Shown here piece after piece: positions 38,252 to 50,600 of a stretch of DNA of 64,000 nucleotides. Source of the stretch: Anarhynchus alexandrinus. Its lineage: Eukaryota; Chordata; Aves; Charadriiformes; Charadriidae. The notes under the pieces were generated by a model. The model was given only the letters and a program-made list of their open reading frames with translations. It was not told the DNA's origin and made no database searches. Both the position numbers and the translations under genes were made by a program. The stretch covers positions 36,094 to 100,093 of the forward strand of contig VUYV01000158.1 in assembly GCA_008711295.1 (NCBI GenBank). Direction: 5' to 3'. Positions within the stretch are counted from its first letter, which is position 1, and every line of letters begins with the position of its first letter.

Positions 38252-41200
38252 AAGCCAAAACACTTACTAACTGTGTCTTAACAGTCTGTTAATAATGATC
38301 TGAAGGGACATTAATATCTGCTTGTTCGTATGTTTCAAGAGGCACTTGTAACAAATAAATTAATGTTTGATGGGGCAGATAATTTAGTCTGGATATTAAA
38401 GGACCAACTGGCTCTTGCTTTCTTTATTGTATTCTTTACTCCATCTGTGTATTTCAGTGCATTTGCCTGTATCCTCTAACCTAATATTTAATCTATTTTG
38501 GAGTAATGAAAGACCATAGCTGCCTTTAAAATGCAAGAATTCGCATAGCATTCATCGTAGTTGAGAAAGGGGTCTGCACTGGGACCTTGGGTGCTAGAGA
38601 ACTAGAATATTTCCAGAACCTTGTGGGATCTGTGTTTGTGCTATGATGTTCACATGTAGAATCATATATATATTTGCAGCTTTACAATATAAATTTCTAA
38701 AGTCATAACCTAAAGTTTAACTGTCAGCTTAATCTGAACACATGCAAAATGTGTATCTTTCTTCCTTTTTTGCCTGGCTCAAAAACCCACTACACTCGTT
38801 CATGTGAAATAAGTAAATAGTTGTTTGCATTTCTATGTAGTTGAAGAATAATGCTACCAATCACTTCTGAAAATTGAGCTGCGGTTCTAGGTTTGTATCC
38901 CAGGAGCATTAATTCTCTTGAAGTTAACATTCCTTTACAGATTGAGTCAGAGTGAAAACCATATGAAAAATGTTGAAGTCTGCAACTGAATACACTGGGA
39001 AATGATTTATCTCAGCAGGGAGGGAGCTAATCTTTTTTCAGTTTTTGTCCGGAAATTGATGGGTTCTTTTCACAGATAAGGCTCTGGCACCAAAGGGAAA
39101 CTGAAATGAGGCGCTGCAAAAGGCTTATGGGTGGGGACAATATTAGTCAGTACTAGCACAGAAGCAAATTTTGTCATCAGTTATAAATATCTTACTTGAT
39201 GAAGTTAAGTGATATGAATAATTTTATATGACATTTCAAAAGTACCCCTTTACAGCTGTTCTGTCAGTCTGATATTAACAATATGAGCAACTATAGAGTT
39301 GCAAATAACTGTGAAATTAGACTTATCAGATTTATGTGTTTTGAGGTGTGTCTTTGCCAGAGGTGGGGGCTGAGATAGAAAATATGCCTAAGCATCACAC
39401 AACCTAGAACATTTTGCAAGAATATATCCCAGAACTATTACGAACTTTAAGCTTTAACACGTCAGTCTCATTCTCATATGTTAACAGAGAGCTCTTGAAA
39501 GCACTAGGCCAAATTCACCATTGGTATTATTTAGTTTACTCAAATCTCTCCTTTTTATAAAGAAACAGCGGAAGATTGGAGGAGAAACCAAACGGGCTTC
39601 TTTTCCATATACAGATTTTGCATCAGTATTTCTTTTTGCTGAAACGAATTCACTTTTGCTTTGCCTCCCTAGAATGGACAAGGTTGTTGCCTCATGTCAC
39701 AGGTCTCTTAGGTGTCTATGCTGTCCCTATGAGGCAGCTTGTTTTGATATAACCCTTTCTTTTGAGAATAATTAGTCATGCTATAGGGGCTGCTACTTTA
39801 GGATACTAATAACAAGACAAGAACCCGGGAAATACAATGCTACTACTTCATCATAAACATTGGTACAAAGTTTTTTTTCTCTGTATTTGTCCATTGACCT
39901 CACACTCGGATTCTGATCCGAGCAGAATTTATTGTTCTTATTGCACATGTTCTCAAAGCAAATGTAGTGGCTAAATTTGATTCTAAGATGGGTACATACT
40001 TGTTATGCAGTGACTTCATGGGAACTTAATTTTATTTAAATAGAAAAAGTTACCTTTTTAAATTGAAATGTATTGGCTAATTACTGACGTTGTGAAGAGG
40101 ACGAGATTAAAGCAGTGATTTGACATGTAGTTTCTTTGCATAAAGAGATATTATTGTTCGTCAGCATAAAAATATTAATCTGTCTTTCAGCAATTATGTG
40201 CTGCAAGCATTTCGTAAAAGTACTTTTAATACCGAGTAGTGTTTGTTGGCTTTCTTTTGAGCAACTCTGTTACTATAAGTAAAGTCATGTTTTAGTTTTT
40301 CATGCATCAGTAATATTGAATTGCTTGTAGACATGAATTGAATGCCGTGGTTATAATATCACAGAAAGATCCACTTGATCTTCTGCTGGAGCAATTTGCT
40401 ACAAGTCCCCAGGCATTAGGATAGTAACACCAACCTATGTTGGCTGGCATGTGGCAGTCTCCCAGTTACTCAGTTTTTACATTCTAGTTTTAGGTATTAT
40501 GAAAAACAGCATTTACTTTTTACAATGTGATCATAATGCTGATTGTCCTGTTAAATTATAAACACGGCCTTTTCCCATCATGCAAGCATTTTTGAGATTT
40601 CAGGGTTTTTTTCTCATTTTCAGTGAAGCCGGAGTTAAAATCTCAAAAGAGAGGAAAAAAGGGGATTGGGAACCAACCAAGAAGAAAAAGCTCTGATCGG
40701 TTTGAAATACTTAATTTAAATGATTTTATATGTTATTTTGATTGTGATCTTTTCTTATTTTACCATTTTAAACATATGATAAGTTTCTAAAAGAAAAGTG
40801 TCTTCAAACAAAAAAAAGAAATTTCATTTAGAAAATATCAGAATAAGATATTTGCCCACTTTTTTTTTTTTTTTCCAGCATTTCAGGTCCTGAACAGTTA
40901 ATTTCCCCCAAACGGTTTCACTTTAGACAATTTTGAGCTTCAATTACGTGGCCTAAGGTTATAAATTCTTGGTCACACAATTAGTTCCATTTACCTGAAT
41001 GGGATTACTCAGCCGCAGGATACAGTTTGTGTTAGTTTGCAAACCGGTTGTCTGAAATCCACCAGTATCAAGGAAAATATCGCTAAGACTAAGGACTTAG
41101 TATTATAAGAGTGAGGATTTTAGCTCTGAATCCTTTGAAGATAACTAAGGCAAAAGTACTTCAGCCTCATTTGTCTCTTATCTACGTCTGCTGCTACCAG

Positions 41201-41332
41201 GCATTGTGTTTAAAAAAGGAATATTTATGAGGCAGTAAATCTCATGAAACACCTTGATTTTTGGCTAGATGAATTGCACTAGCGAGGAGCTGCAGTTTCT
41301 GAATTCAGGGATCTGTGTTTCTCCTGGGTAAC
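38252..41332. other. Intergenic DNA, no gene recognised
   Basis: Low-complexity AT-rich DNA with no recognisable gene. A T15-type run ending in CCAG lies at about 40860-40878, but no open exon follows it. Confidence 0.65.
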
Positions 41333-42150
41333 TGCGGTGGGTTAGCCTCGGCTAATGGCCAAACCCACCCAGCTGCTTGCCCACTCCCCTCCTCAGGGAG
41401 GCAGTGGCAGAAAATAGGATGAGAAAGTTCATGGGTTGAGGTAAAGTCAGAGAAATTGCATACCAATTACTGTTGTGGGTAAAACAGTCCTGACTTGGGG
41501 AAAATGAATTTCATTTAATGCCAATGAAAATAGATTCAAGTAGTGAGAAACAAAGACAAACAGTAAACCGACCCTTTTCCTCTCCCTCTTCCAGGCTCAA
41601 CTTCACTCCTTCACTCCAGACTCCTCCAGCCACCCCTTGAGTGGTGCAGTGAGGGATGGGGTCAGTCCATAACAGATCCTCCAGATCCTCTCCTTCCATC
41701 TGATAATGTGCCTCTGCTCCAGTGTGGGTCCTTCCATGAACTACAGTCCTACAGGAAAAAAACCTCCTCTAACTTGAGGTCCCCCCAGGCCACGGTTCAG
41801 ATCTCTGCTCCAGTGTGGGCTCTTCCAGACCCTGCAGGGGATTCTCTGCTCCAGTGCCTGGAACGCTGCCTCCTCCTTGTCCTTCTTCTTCTTCTCTCAC
41901 CTCAGTGCTCACACTGCTGTTTTTTCTTTTTTTCTTTCTCTGTTTTCCTTCCTCCCCTGCCTGTCCAACATCTTTGCCCTTTCTTAAATATGTTATCACA
42001 GATGTGCCACATGTGGCGGGCGGGGTCAGCTGTGTCCTGTGGTGGGTCTGTGGGAGCCGGCTGGAACCAGCTGTCTCTTGCACTGGGCAGCCTCAGCCTC
42101 CTCCCTGTATCCCCCCTGCTACCAAAACCTTGACACTGACACCCAATGCA
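41333..42150 (-). mobile_element. Solo LTR, ERVL-like avian family, minus strand
   Basis: An 818-bp element that, read on the minus strand, begins TGCATTGGGTG and GGTTTTGGTAGCAGGGGGG and ends in AACCCACCGCA, so it has TG...CA termini. Several CTCCAGTGTGGG-like words (41716-41860) are the internal repeats typical of this avian LTR family. A minus-strand TATA-like TATTTAAG lies at 41984-41991. No gag, pol or env sequence adjoins it, so it is a solo LTR left by recombination. Flanking bases (GTAAC left, TGAAC right) are only partly alike, so the target duplication has decayed or the ends are off by a base or two. Frames on either strand (41708-42133 and others) are not genes. Confidence 0.85.
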
Positions 42151-43209
42151 TGAACTTGTCTGTCTGCAACCCTGACAATAGTGCTTTTAAAAATAAATCA
42201 AGGAATACACCTTTGTTATGCGCCAGAAAAGACAGTGTAGTCTAAGACTGTTGTCAAAGTGATGAATCTTTGAACTCGACAGCATATAAAAGCCCTTCCA
42301 TTAACTAATAACAATTAATAAATGAATGAATTATTTCTTCTTTTTGAGAGCAGATCAACTATGAGTTATCACTATCCCTTCCATGATCCCATTTTCCAAC
42401 TGTGAGATTTACACTTCTGTTCTCACTTAAAGTGACCACTAAAATATTTATACCATGATATGTCTTACATATTTGTGTAGTGTATGTAATGTGATTGGGA
42501 GCACATGCAATACAGAATGAAACTGAATTATTGAAGATATATAAAAGACAAATCAAAATGAATCATTTCAACAAAGCTGTTACATGATTAAAATTAAGAA
42601 AATGCATGACTTCACTGGGTAAGGGTAAATAATAGTGGTAAAATTTCAAGCAGAATGATAGGAATTAAAGGCCAGAGGGCACTGATAAAAAAGAAGACGA
42701 GGAAAGGTTTAAAATTAAACCGTGACTCTATTTGAAAAATGTGGGGGAAAAAATCTCCCTTTTTTTCTTCCAAAAAGATATCCAAAATTTCTCATTTGGT
42801 CTTCAAAGTTTATAAATATTGATTCAAAAATAGGCTGACCTTGCAGACCCTCAATTTTCAGAAAACGTAGGCTAAGTGAGAGGAATAAACCCTGGAATCT
42901 GTCTAGCATACAAATATACTATTGCTACAGGCATTTTTGGCTACTGTATGTAGCATGCAGATCTATATTTGTGCAGACATTTATGCTAATCTTATATGTA
43001 ATTGTTCTTCTGAGTAAGGAAGGACTTATGCATGTATTTAATTAATTTACTAAATTGATAATATACTTAATGGCATCTTCATTTCCTTAATGTAAGTTTT
43101 GCAGTGTTGCAATATGATCTAAATGTAGTTATTGTGAGGATATTCAGCACTAATGTATATCTGTCAGTCTGTTGGTGAATATACTTCCCTCTTTCAATTG
43201 ATATACTAC

Positions 43210-43266
43210 TTCTCTCTCTCTCTCTCTGTATATACATATACAATATGTATATATTGTATACATATA
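43210..43266. repeat. (TC)n microsatellite joined to an AT-rich palindromic stretch
   Basis: About nine TC units run into alternating TA/CA with mirror-like TATACATATACAATATGTAT (43229-43250 region), which can fold on itself. Confidence 0.88.
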
Positions 43267-43615
43267 AAAAAATCAAATATAAAAAGTAAAATAAACTTAA
43301 ATAGTTCATGATACAGCAGATTGTAAGAATGCGGGAGAATAACTGAATTCTTTTAAAACCAGTATAGAGGTAATGTTTGAAAAGGCAACAAAGAGAAAGT
43401 TCAGATAACTATTAGAAGGACTTCGTAGCTGAGCTGCATTCACAACAGCTTGGTCTCCCAGAGAGCGAGGAATCCATCATGAGGTTCACTTGAAAACAGT
43501 CTAGACAAAATTAACTGGATTCTGCTGCAAGGAACAATTGTGATGTGACTAAAAAGGTGCATCAGTCTCAGGAATAACTTCCCGTTGTACTTTTTTATGC
43601 CAGGATGTGTGCGCC

Positions 43616-43641
43616 CACGTGCGTACGTGCGCACGTGTGTG
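43616..43641. other. 26-bp alternating purine-pyrimidine run (Z-DNA-prone) with two CACGTG E-boxes
   Basis: Every base from 43616 to 43641 alternates purine and pyrimidine with GC/AC/GT steps. CACGTG occurs at 43616-43621 and 43632-43637. CpG density is exceptional for this interval. Possible Z-DNA or bHLH (USF/MYC/CLOCK-type) binding, or only a variant (TG)n microsatellite. Confidence 0.7.
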
Positions 43642-43971
43642 GAGGGGGCTTGGGTACAGCTCTTGTTTAGCACATTAGTTTGCCAAGCTGGTAGAAATGG
43701 TTCTCACAAATAAAAACCATCCTGTTTTGAATCAGCTCCTTTTGTAGACGACAAACATGTTGCTATTAATTAGCATTCCCTTGTCTTATTTTCTTGCCTC
43801 TACAGCTATTTTAAGTTACATCTTGATAGAAAGCTTTTTTTTTTCAGTTGCAAACAAGTTTGTTGTTATTTATCGTAGTATAAATAAATCCAGGTATGCT
43901 AGAAATTATCTATTTAAATTTTTACTTGGAGAAAAGTCTATGAATACTTGTAATTTAAGGAATATCAATGG

Positions 43972-44112
43972 TAATAAAAAGAAAGAAATATCTAAATATC
44001 TAATAAATATCTAAAAAATAAAATAAATATCTAAAATTAATAAATATCTAAATAAAATTAGAAATATCTAATAAAAAGAAAGAAATATCTAAAAAGCAAA
44101 TTTGCTTTTTAG
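43972..44112. repeat. AAATATCTA repeat cluster with 97-bp-spaced duplication and 24-bp palindrome
   Basis: AAATATCTA recurs about seven times. A 25-bp segment beginning TAATAAAAAGAAAG occurs identically at 43972-43996 and 44069-44093. The cluster ends in a perfect 24-bp palindrome (44089-44112, half-site CTAAAAAGCAAA). It looks like replication-slippage-driven low complexity. Confidence 0.85.
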
Positions 44113-47012
44113 CCCTGAAATGGGGCCACACAAAAATTACTTTTCACCCCCATCCCCTACAGTGTTTCTGAAGGGAGATAAAAGTTAAGGATTAGTATCC
44201 GGAAAACGTTCTGAACAAAGCCTATTACATTTTCTTTTTCTCTGTAGTTCAAAAAGTCAAAAGAGTAACTCAGTTCAGCTTGAGGTTATATATCTTACAA
44301 AAGTGATGCCATGACTACAATATCCTCTGATTTCATCATAAGTGGATGTACCACGTGGCATAACACATACTGTGTTTTTTAAGGAGCAAGTCTAATTCCC
44401 AAAAGCAAAAATAAACCTAAAATAGCATTAAACCAATAAGACAGTCTAATTGCTTAGAGACAGTTTGCGTGACCAGATTAAAGTATGTCACTTCTTTTTA
44501 GATCAGTCTCTTCTAAGTAAACAGACGTCCTTCAGCATCTGAGTATTTCCCTGTGGCGGTCTGCTAAGAAAAACATGAGAGGAGATCTATCCGACATCAC
44601 TCTTTCCGCTAGCTGTTCCTCGTGATTTATTTGAAGTCCCAAGGATTGCTTATCTGCTGAGATAGAGCAGCAGAGCCTGTGCGCCTGCCCGCTTGCTCCG
44701 TGCGGTGGGTCTATTGTTCTGTCACAGCTCCTGAGAGATTGCCGTGGATTGACCTTGGCTGGTGACCTTATCGGAGGTGATTTTGCAGATACCGGTTTAT
44801 TTCAGTAGCGTTCAAACAACTTTTTGCAAGTTGACTTTTTTCTTAACACATTCAAAGTGAAAGCCACAAGGATTGTGATTCCAAGTAGAGGTTGCTCTGG
44901 AGGGGGTTTCGTATTTCTGCGTTATTTTTTCATTTTCTAAGGCCTTGTGCTGTCTTCTGCATCTCTGAAGACAGAGATGGCTGTGCCTGCAAAAAGAGGG
45001 AGTCGACTGCTGCTCTTCAGAAGAAAAGTGTAACTACATAAATGTGATTTTAGAGTCTTATGGAAGCATGGCCAATATTGATTATAAAGCATAGCTTCTT
45101 TGTCTGTATAATACAAACCTGGATGTCATCGTTGTCACAAGGTTCCAAGGTGTTCATCTGAATATACCTCTCCAAGTTGGCATCCATTTAGGCCGTGTTA
45201 GATCTATGTAGGAACACTGCTTTCTTTCATTATGGTCTGAAAATCTGAGCATTTTCTCTTAATCAGTGCTTGAAATTGCCAGGAAGGAGTTAAGGGATAA
45301 TAACACAAAAAAGTAACTCATAAAAATTGTCATTTTTTAATTGGAAAATAATTTTAAAATAGATATCGGTCAATATTCAGTGTAGTGGAGATAAGAGCAT
45401 GAATGTTTTTCACAAAATAGCACAGTATAATGCAGGTGTATCCTGAAGGGGAGTGGAGCATCTGGGCACACCTCCTTTCCAGATGCAGTCACGGTTCCCC
45501 AGGCACTTCACAGCAAGTGTTGGTACCAGGCTTGGTACAGGCATTGCTGGTGCAGCGTGGCAGTCCTCCTTGTCTGGGAAGTAAAGCAGAAAGAGTAGAA
45601 GAAATACGTTGGGGTAAAATTCCTGGGTCTACTCATGCTGTATTAGCCAAGACGAAAGAGGAGCACGGGTGGTTGGCTGCAGAGCTGAAGCGAGGTGAAC
45701 AGAATGCGCAAAAGCAGAGAGAGAGTATTTATTTTCAAAATCTAAAGGAAGTAAAAGTACAAATTTAAGCACTTCAATATTATGGAAAACAGCAACTTTT
45801 CAGGTGGTTCAAAATTAGTTGGGGGGGTGTGTGTTAATTTATTTTCAGTTCATGAATTTTCTGAGATTTTGACTCCCTGACCAAATTTATAAAGGGAAAA
45901 TGTCAAAAACTAGCAGTTGATGGGACAGAAAATGAGTTTTTTGTTTGTCTTATTTGAAGAATAATAGTAGTAAGAGGGGAGGAAACTAGAATATGCATCA
46001 GCTTTCTGCTGTAATGGAGCAGCAGAAGCAGAAACATTTGAAAACTGTATTGACAGCCAGGCCTTTCCATCACTCACGCCTCTCCTTAGTTTTTAATGGT
46101 AGGTGATATGTTGTCTTCTGAGTTAACTCATCTGCTCTTTCTTGGCTTGTGATGTTATTTCACCAGAGAATGACCACAAGGATCACTCTGGGGATCAGTC
46201 TGATCAACTGCAGAAATGCACAGACCCTTTCCATTATAAATGATAGGTACTGGATTGTATCTGTGTCAAGCACAAAGTAAAGGATTTTGACTAACGGTAC
46301 TATAAAGATAGAAAAAAATATTAGTGGTTCACTTATTTTATAGCTTTGCCAGCGTATGCTTTCCTTTTTTTAAAAAAAAATAATTAATACTTTATCTAGT
46401 TTAATTTCACTTTCTCACATAATGAAACTTTAAAGTACTCTTATTTTTTTACTGATAGAGCTGCTTGAAGACAGCAGTGATAATTTTTACCATTCTGTCT
46501 GTGGTCATGTATTTACCTCACGGACTTCCTACTTACAAAGATTTCTATTACTTTTGGTAATTTAATTATAACTTGACTAAAAATGAATAAGATCAATATA
46601 AAATTATTTTTATTAAATAAAAATAAACACATCATTTTACTATCAAAAGTTTAATTTAAATGAAGTACTACAATTTTGATTATGTACGATTTTTAATCAA
46701 TAGTAGTGTGTAGAAAAATTTATGTTGACAACATCTGAGGCTTCATTTAGAGAAAAAGACAGATAGATGGAAACTCGGTGGTGATAATACCTAATATGAT
46801 TTGATTATTTTTGAAAAGTTGAACATTGTCTTTCTATTTTTTATTGAGCATATGTCCAAAATGTTTATCCATCTAATGTCACTTTTTAGTAATATTTGAG
46901 ATTAGAAACTGGTACTGTGTCAAATACACAATGCAGAAATACAGGCTAGATGCCTTCATAGGAAAAAAAAATAAAATCATGTATCTAATTGGCTCAAAGT
47001 TCAATATATGTA

Positions 47013-47603
47013 TGTCATGGTTTAACCCCAGCCGGCAATCAAGCATCACGCAGCCACTCACTCGCTCAGCCTGCCTGGTTGCGACTGGGAAGAGAATCAG
47101 AAGAGTGAAAGTGAGAAAGTTCCTGGGTTGAGATAAAGACAGTTTAATAAGTAGAGCAAAAGTCACGCACACAAGCAGAGCAAAACGAGGAATTCATTCA
47201 CTGCTTCCCATGGGCAGGCAGGTGTTCAGCCATCCCCAGGAGAGCAGGGCTCCATTACACATAATGGTTACTTGGGAAGACAAACACCATAACTCCAAAA
47301 GTCCCCCCCTTTCTTCTTCTTCCCCCAGCTTTATATACTGAGCATGATGTCACAATGCATGGAATATCCCTTTGGTCAGCTGGGGTCAGCTGTCCCGGCT
47401 GTGTCCCCTCCCAGCTTCTTGTGCCCTCCCAGTCTGCTCGCTGGCGGGGTGATATGAGGAGCAGAAAAAGCCTTGACTGCCGAGCAACAACTAAAAACAT
47501 CAGTGTGCTACCAAAAGTATTTCTCATCCCAAATTCAAAACATAGCACTATACCAGCTGCTAAAAAAATAATAATTACCTCCATCCCAACTGAAATCACG
47601 ACA
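47013..47603 (-). mobile_element. Solo LTR, ERVK-like avian family, minus strand, with target duplication
   Basis: A 591-bp LTR. On the plus strand it runs from TGTCATGGTTTAACCCCAGC to the terminal CACGACA, so on the minus strand it has TG...CA ends. The 5-bp direct repeat ATGTA flanks it (47008-47012 and 47604-47608), direct evidence of integration. On the minus strand a TATATAAAGCT core promoter (about 47330-47340) lies upstream of an ATTAAA (about 47141-47146) that may serve as poly(A) signal. No internal retroviral genes are present, hence a solo LTR. The 157-codon minus frame at 47255-47728 is incidental. Confidence 0.93.
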
Positions 47604-50600
47604 ATGTATAAAGCCACTCCTTTGGTAAAATACTGGCCCTGCATATGGGGGAGTTTAGAGAAATGTCCTTCCAAATAAAAAGAAAATGAAAGGGAAACAA
47701 CGGGCCTGGGAATATACAATGAAGACACCGGAAAATCACAATTTAATGCAAAGGATACAAAAGTAACTGAAGATATCTGAGTAGAGTTTATGTGTTGTGT
47801 ACGTGTATATATGTCTTTGTGTATCTATATATACTTAGGTAGATATAAACACGCATGTAAGAAATATATACTTAGAACATTTATATATAAGTATAAGGGA
47901 GAATAAATGCAGAAGGGGGAAAACCGAGTATCCTGGAGGGCTACAGTAACAGAAGCAGCGACTGTCTTAATGTTTAAAACTCATTGCGGGAATCCTGGGT
48001 CGGTTTTAGGAACACACGTTCAGCTCAATTTTTTACATCTAGTACTGCAAGTATGACAGTCAAATATAATTCATCAGTACCTGTATTTTCTCAGAGCTTC
48101 TTGCTTGCCCCTACAGTTAACACAACTGGGTAAGCCAGACTTGTACTGGGGACGGAGGCACAGTGATAGAACACTGGAGGCGGTTGGCTTGTTTCCTCTG
48201 GGCATCCTCAGGTTTGAGTCAGACGTCTTGGCTCCTGAATCCTGGGCAGATGCAGGGCCTTTAGATCAGGGTCCACATTTGATGCTATTTTCATGTCTGT
48301 CAAAGAAGTGGGTATCTAAACCCAGGCTTAAAATTAGGTGTGTCTTGCTACCGGGCCATTCGTAGCTGTGAAGTCTGTTGTGGAATTAGATGCTGTATGC
48401 AGATCAGTTGTTTCTTACACAAAACCTCGATAGGAGGAGGAGCACCAAGCAGCCAATGAACTGGACTTCCAGAGCTGTGAGATAGCTCTTTAACTACTGG
48501 GCGGAGGAATGGAGGACAGCAACAGCGTGCTGCCTGGGCTGTAAGAGAGGACAGTCAGGTTTCTGCAGGCAGGATGGGCGGAGTGGTGACGAGCTGTGCA
48601 TTAAGACATTAAGCGGCTTAGTGTTGTCAGAGGTGGGATGGCTGTACACGTGCCCAGCAGCAAAGCTGTACTGTTAGCAATTTAGGAGCCTCAGGAGCTT
48701 GGGCACCTACAGGAATAGGCAGCAGATCAGAGCAAGTGTTTGAAGATGTAAATTTTGATCAAAGATTTTAAAGTGTTTGTAGGAGGCAAAACTGTATAAC
48801 ATGTCTAAGTCTTGTCTATTTCCCTTCTTGGCCTCAATTTATGAACTCGCTGTCTCTAAAAACAGCCTCTGAACTCCATAAAAGAAATCATACCAGACCA
48901 GATTTTATTATGTCCTTCAGGAGGAACCAAAAGATCTGTCCCTCATAGTCACTAATGCTGCTGGATCTTCATGAGGTTTCTTTAGCTTATGTCTCTATGA
49001 AATAGAAAAGTTGGCAAGGTGATTGCACAGAATTTCAGCTGCACAAACTGAGGCACATGGGATTAAAATTCAAGGTAAGCTGATAACAGCTTGGCCAAGG
49101 AACTCATGTGCTGCCTGCTTAATCCTTTTCTCTGACCATACTCTTTGGGAGACACAAAGAATTATGGTTATAAATTAACAGATTGGTAAGAAATACAAGG
49201 AAATTAAAAGAGTATAAAAAAGAATGTATGAAAACTCCAACTGTCTTAGTGAGTGAAATTTTAAGTAAAACATTAAGGTCCACATAGAAGTATTCTAACC
49301 AGTATAGGAAGAAGTCAATCTTTAATAAGCTCACAGCACCAATTAGACCTGCAGTTAGTTGTTACATAACTGTTTTTTGTAAATCATTGTGTGCTAAAGT
49401 CAGTACGGGTGGCTGCATTATTCATTTAGTGAAAGGGCTGGCAGGGTCATGAAGGCAAATATTCAAGGGAGAAAAGAAGTTTTTGAAATGTAGGAGAAGA
49501 AAACTAGGGATAGGGGAAAAATTTCTAGTCACTCTTTTTCCAGTTTAAAGAATTGGAGACGCTCTGTAAGCATTCACATATCACTGCAGTAATATTTAGA
49601 TGCAATACAAACAAAGAAAAATATATTCTAGGATAGCTCTTTTTTCAGATGCCCATACTCAGAAAAAATGAAAATATGGCTGATCCTTCCCCTTCAGCTA
49701 ATATGTCTTACAGAACAGAGGATAAGTGTAGATGGTTAAATATACCTGAGGCAAGAAAACAAGGAAAACTAAGCTGAGAATCATTATGCATTTAACTCTG
49801 AGACAAGCTGTACACTCCTGAACGAAATTCTAACCCACTTGAAGATGATGGGGCAATTTGTACTTCTGCCGGGATAGAAATTTCCCATAGGAAGATATCT
49901 TCTGAACACAAACAGGCATTCAGATTTGAGTTAAATTAAGTGGTGGTCAAAACCCAAACCAGCTCAAGCAGGAATTTTCAGACTACAAATGGCAGCCCAT
50001 CTTACCATCCAGGCAGGGCTCTCTTAAAAGCAGGGCTCTGGTTTTGATTTGTTTTGTTTCCCTCCCCAGAGGCATACTTTTTCTTTTTTTCACGTTCTGC
50101 ATCCCCAGCTGTTGGTTATCAAATCTATGTTGGAGAATTTAATGAATAAAAGTCTGTGGGGATTAACTTGATAAGAAGTTCATGTATATCAAACACTAAA
50201 ATGCTGTTGCAATGCAGTGGCTCAAAATCTTATCAGTAGTAACATATTAATAGTGGCACATTTTTTGGAAGGCTTTACTGGAAAGGATGTAAACAGGCTG
50301 GGCACACTGAAGGGAACTTGACCCAGGCCCCTGCTTCTAATGTGATAATTTCCTTTTCAGCTTGATAACAGTTTCCTAGTTCCATACCTTACTGAGCAGT
50401 CCAATTAAAAAAAAAAAAAGCAGAGGTATAAGAGGTTGAAGGGACTTGGAAAGGCACATTATCAGCATTTTCCTGGGGCATGAGGTCAACAGTAATAGTT
50501 TAACTGGTGTAGCAACTGCCCATTTTAAAGAAGTGACTCACACTTAAATGATAAAAATACTCGTGTTAACTGCTATTCCATATGGCTCCAACTTAAACAA

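Larger units (their letters stand above)
42151..47012. other. Intergenic DNA between the two LTRs, no gene recognised
   Basis: AT-rich DNA holding the (TC)n/AT palindrome at 43210-43266, the alternating purine-pyrimidine run at 43616-43641, the AAATATCTA repeat cluster at 43972-44112 and an AT palindrome at 46604-46626. A somewhat GC-richer, CpG-bearing patch at about 44570-44830 contains an ATTGTT SOX-type motif near 44713. No coding evidence. Confidence 0.65.

Noticed and set aside
41708..42133. 141- and 112-codon overlapping plus-strand frames
   Set aside because: They lie inside the ERVL-like LTR in antisense; the open frames reflect its C-rich composition.
44740..44770. LTR-terminus-like phrase GTGGATTGACCTTGGCTGG
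   Set aside because: The match ends after about 30 bp on both sides, too little to call an LTR fragment as a feature.
45430..45768. 112-codon plus-strand frame with a charged C-terminal half
   Set aside because: No recognised family, no exon boundaries and no poly(A) signal; treated as chance.
47255..47728. 157-codon minus-strand frame
   Set aside because: It runs through the ERVK-like solo LTR and past its edge, where no coding sequence is expected.
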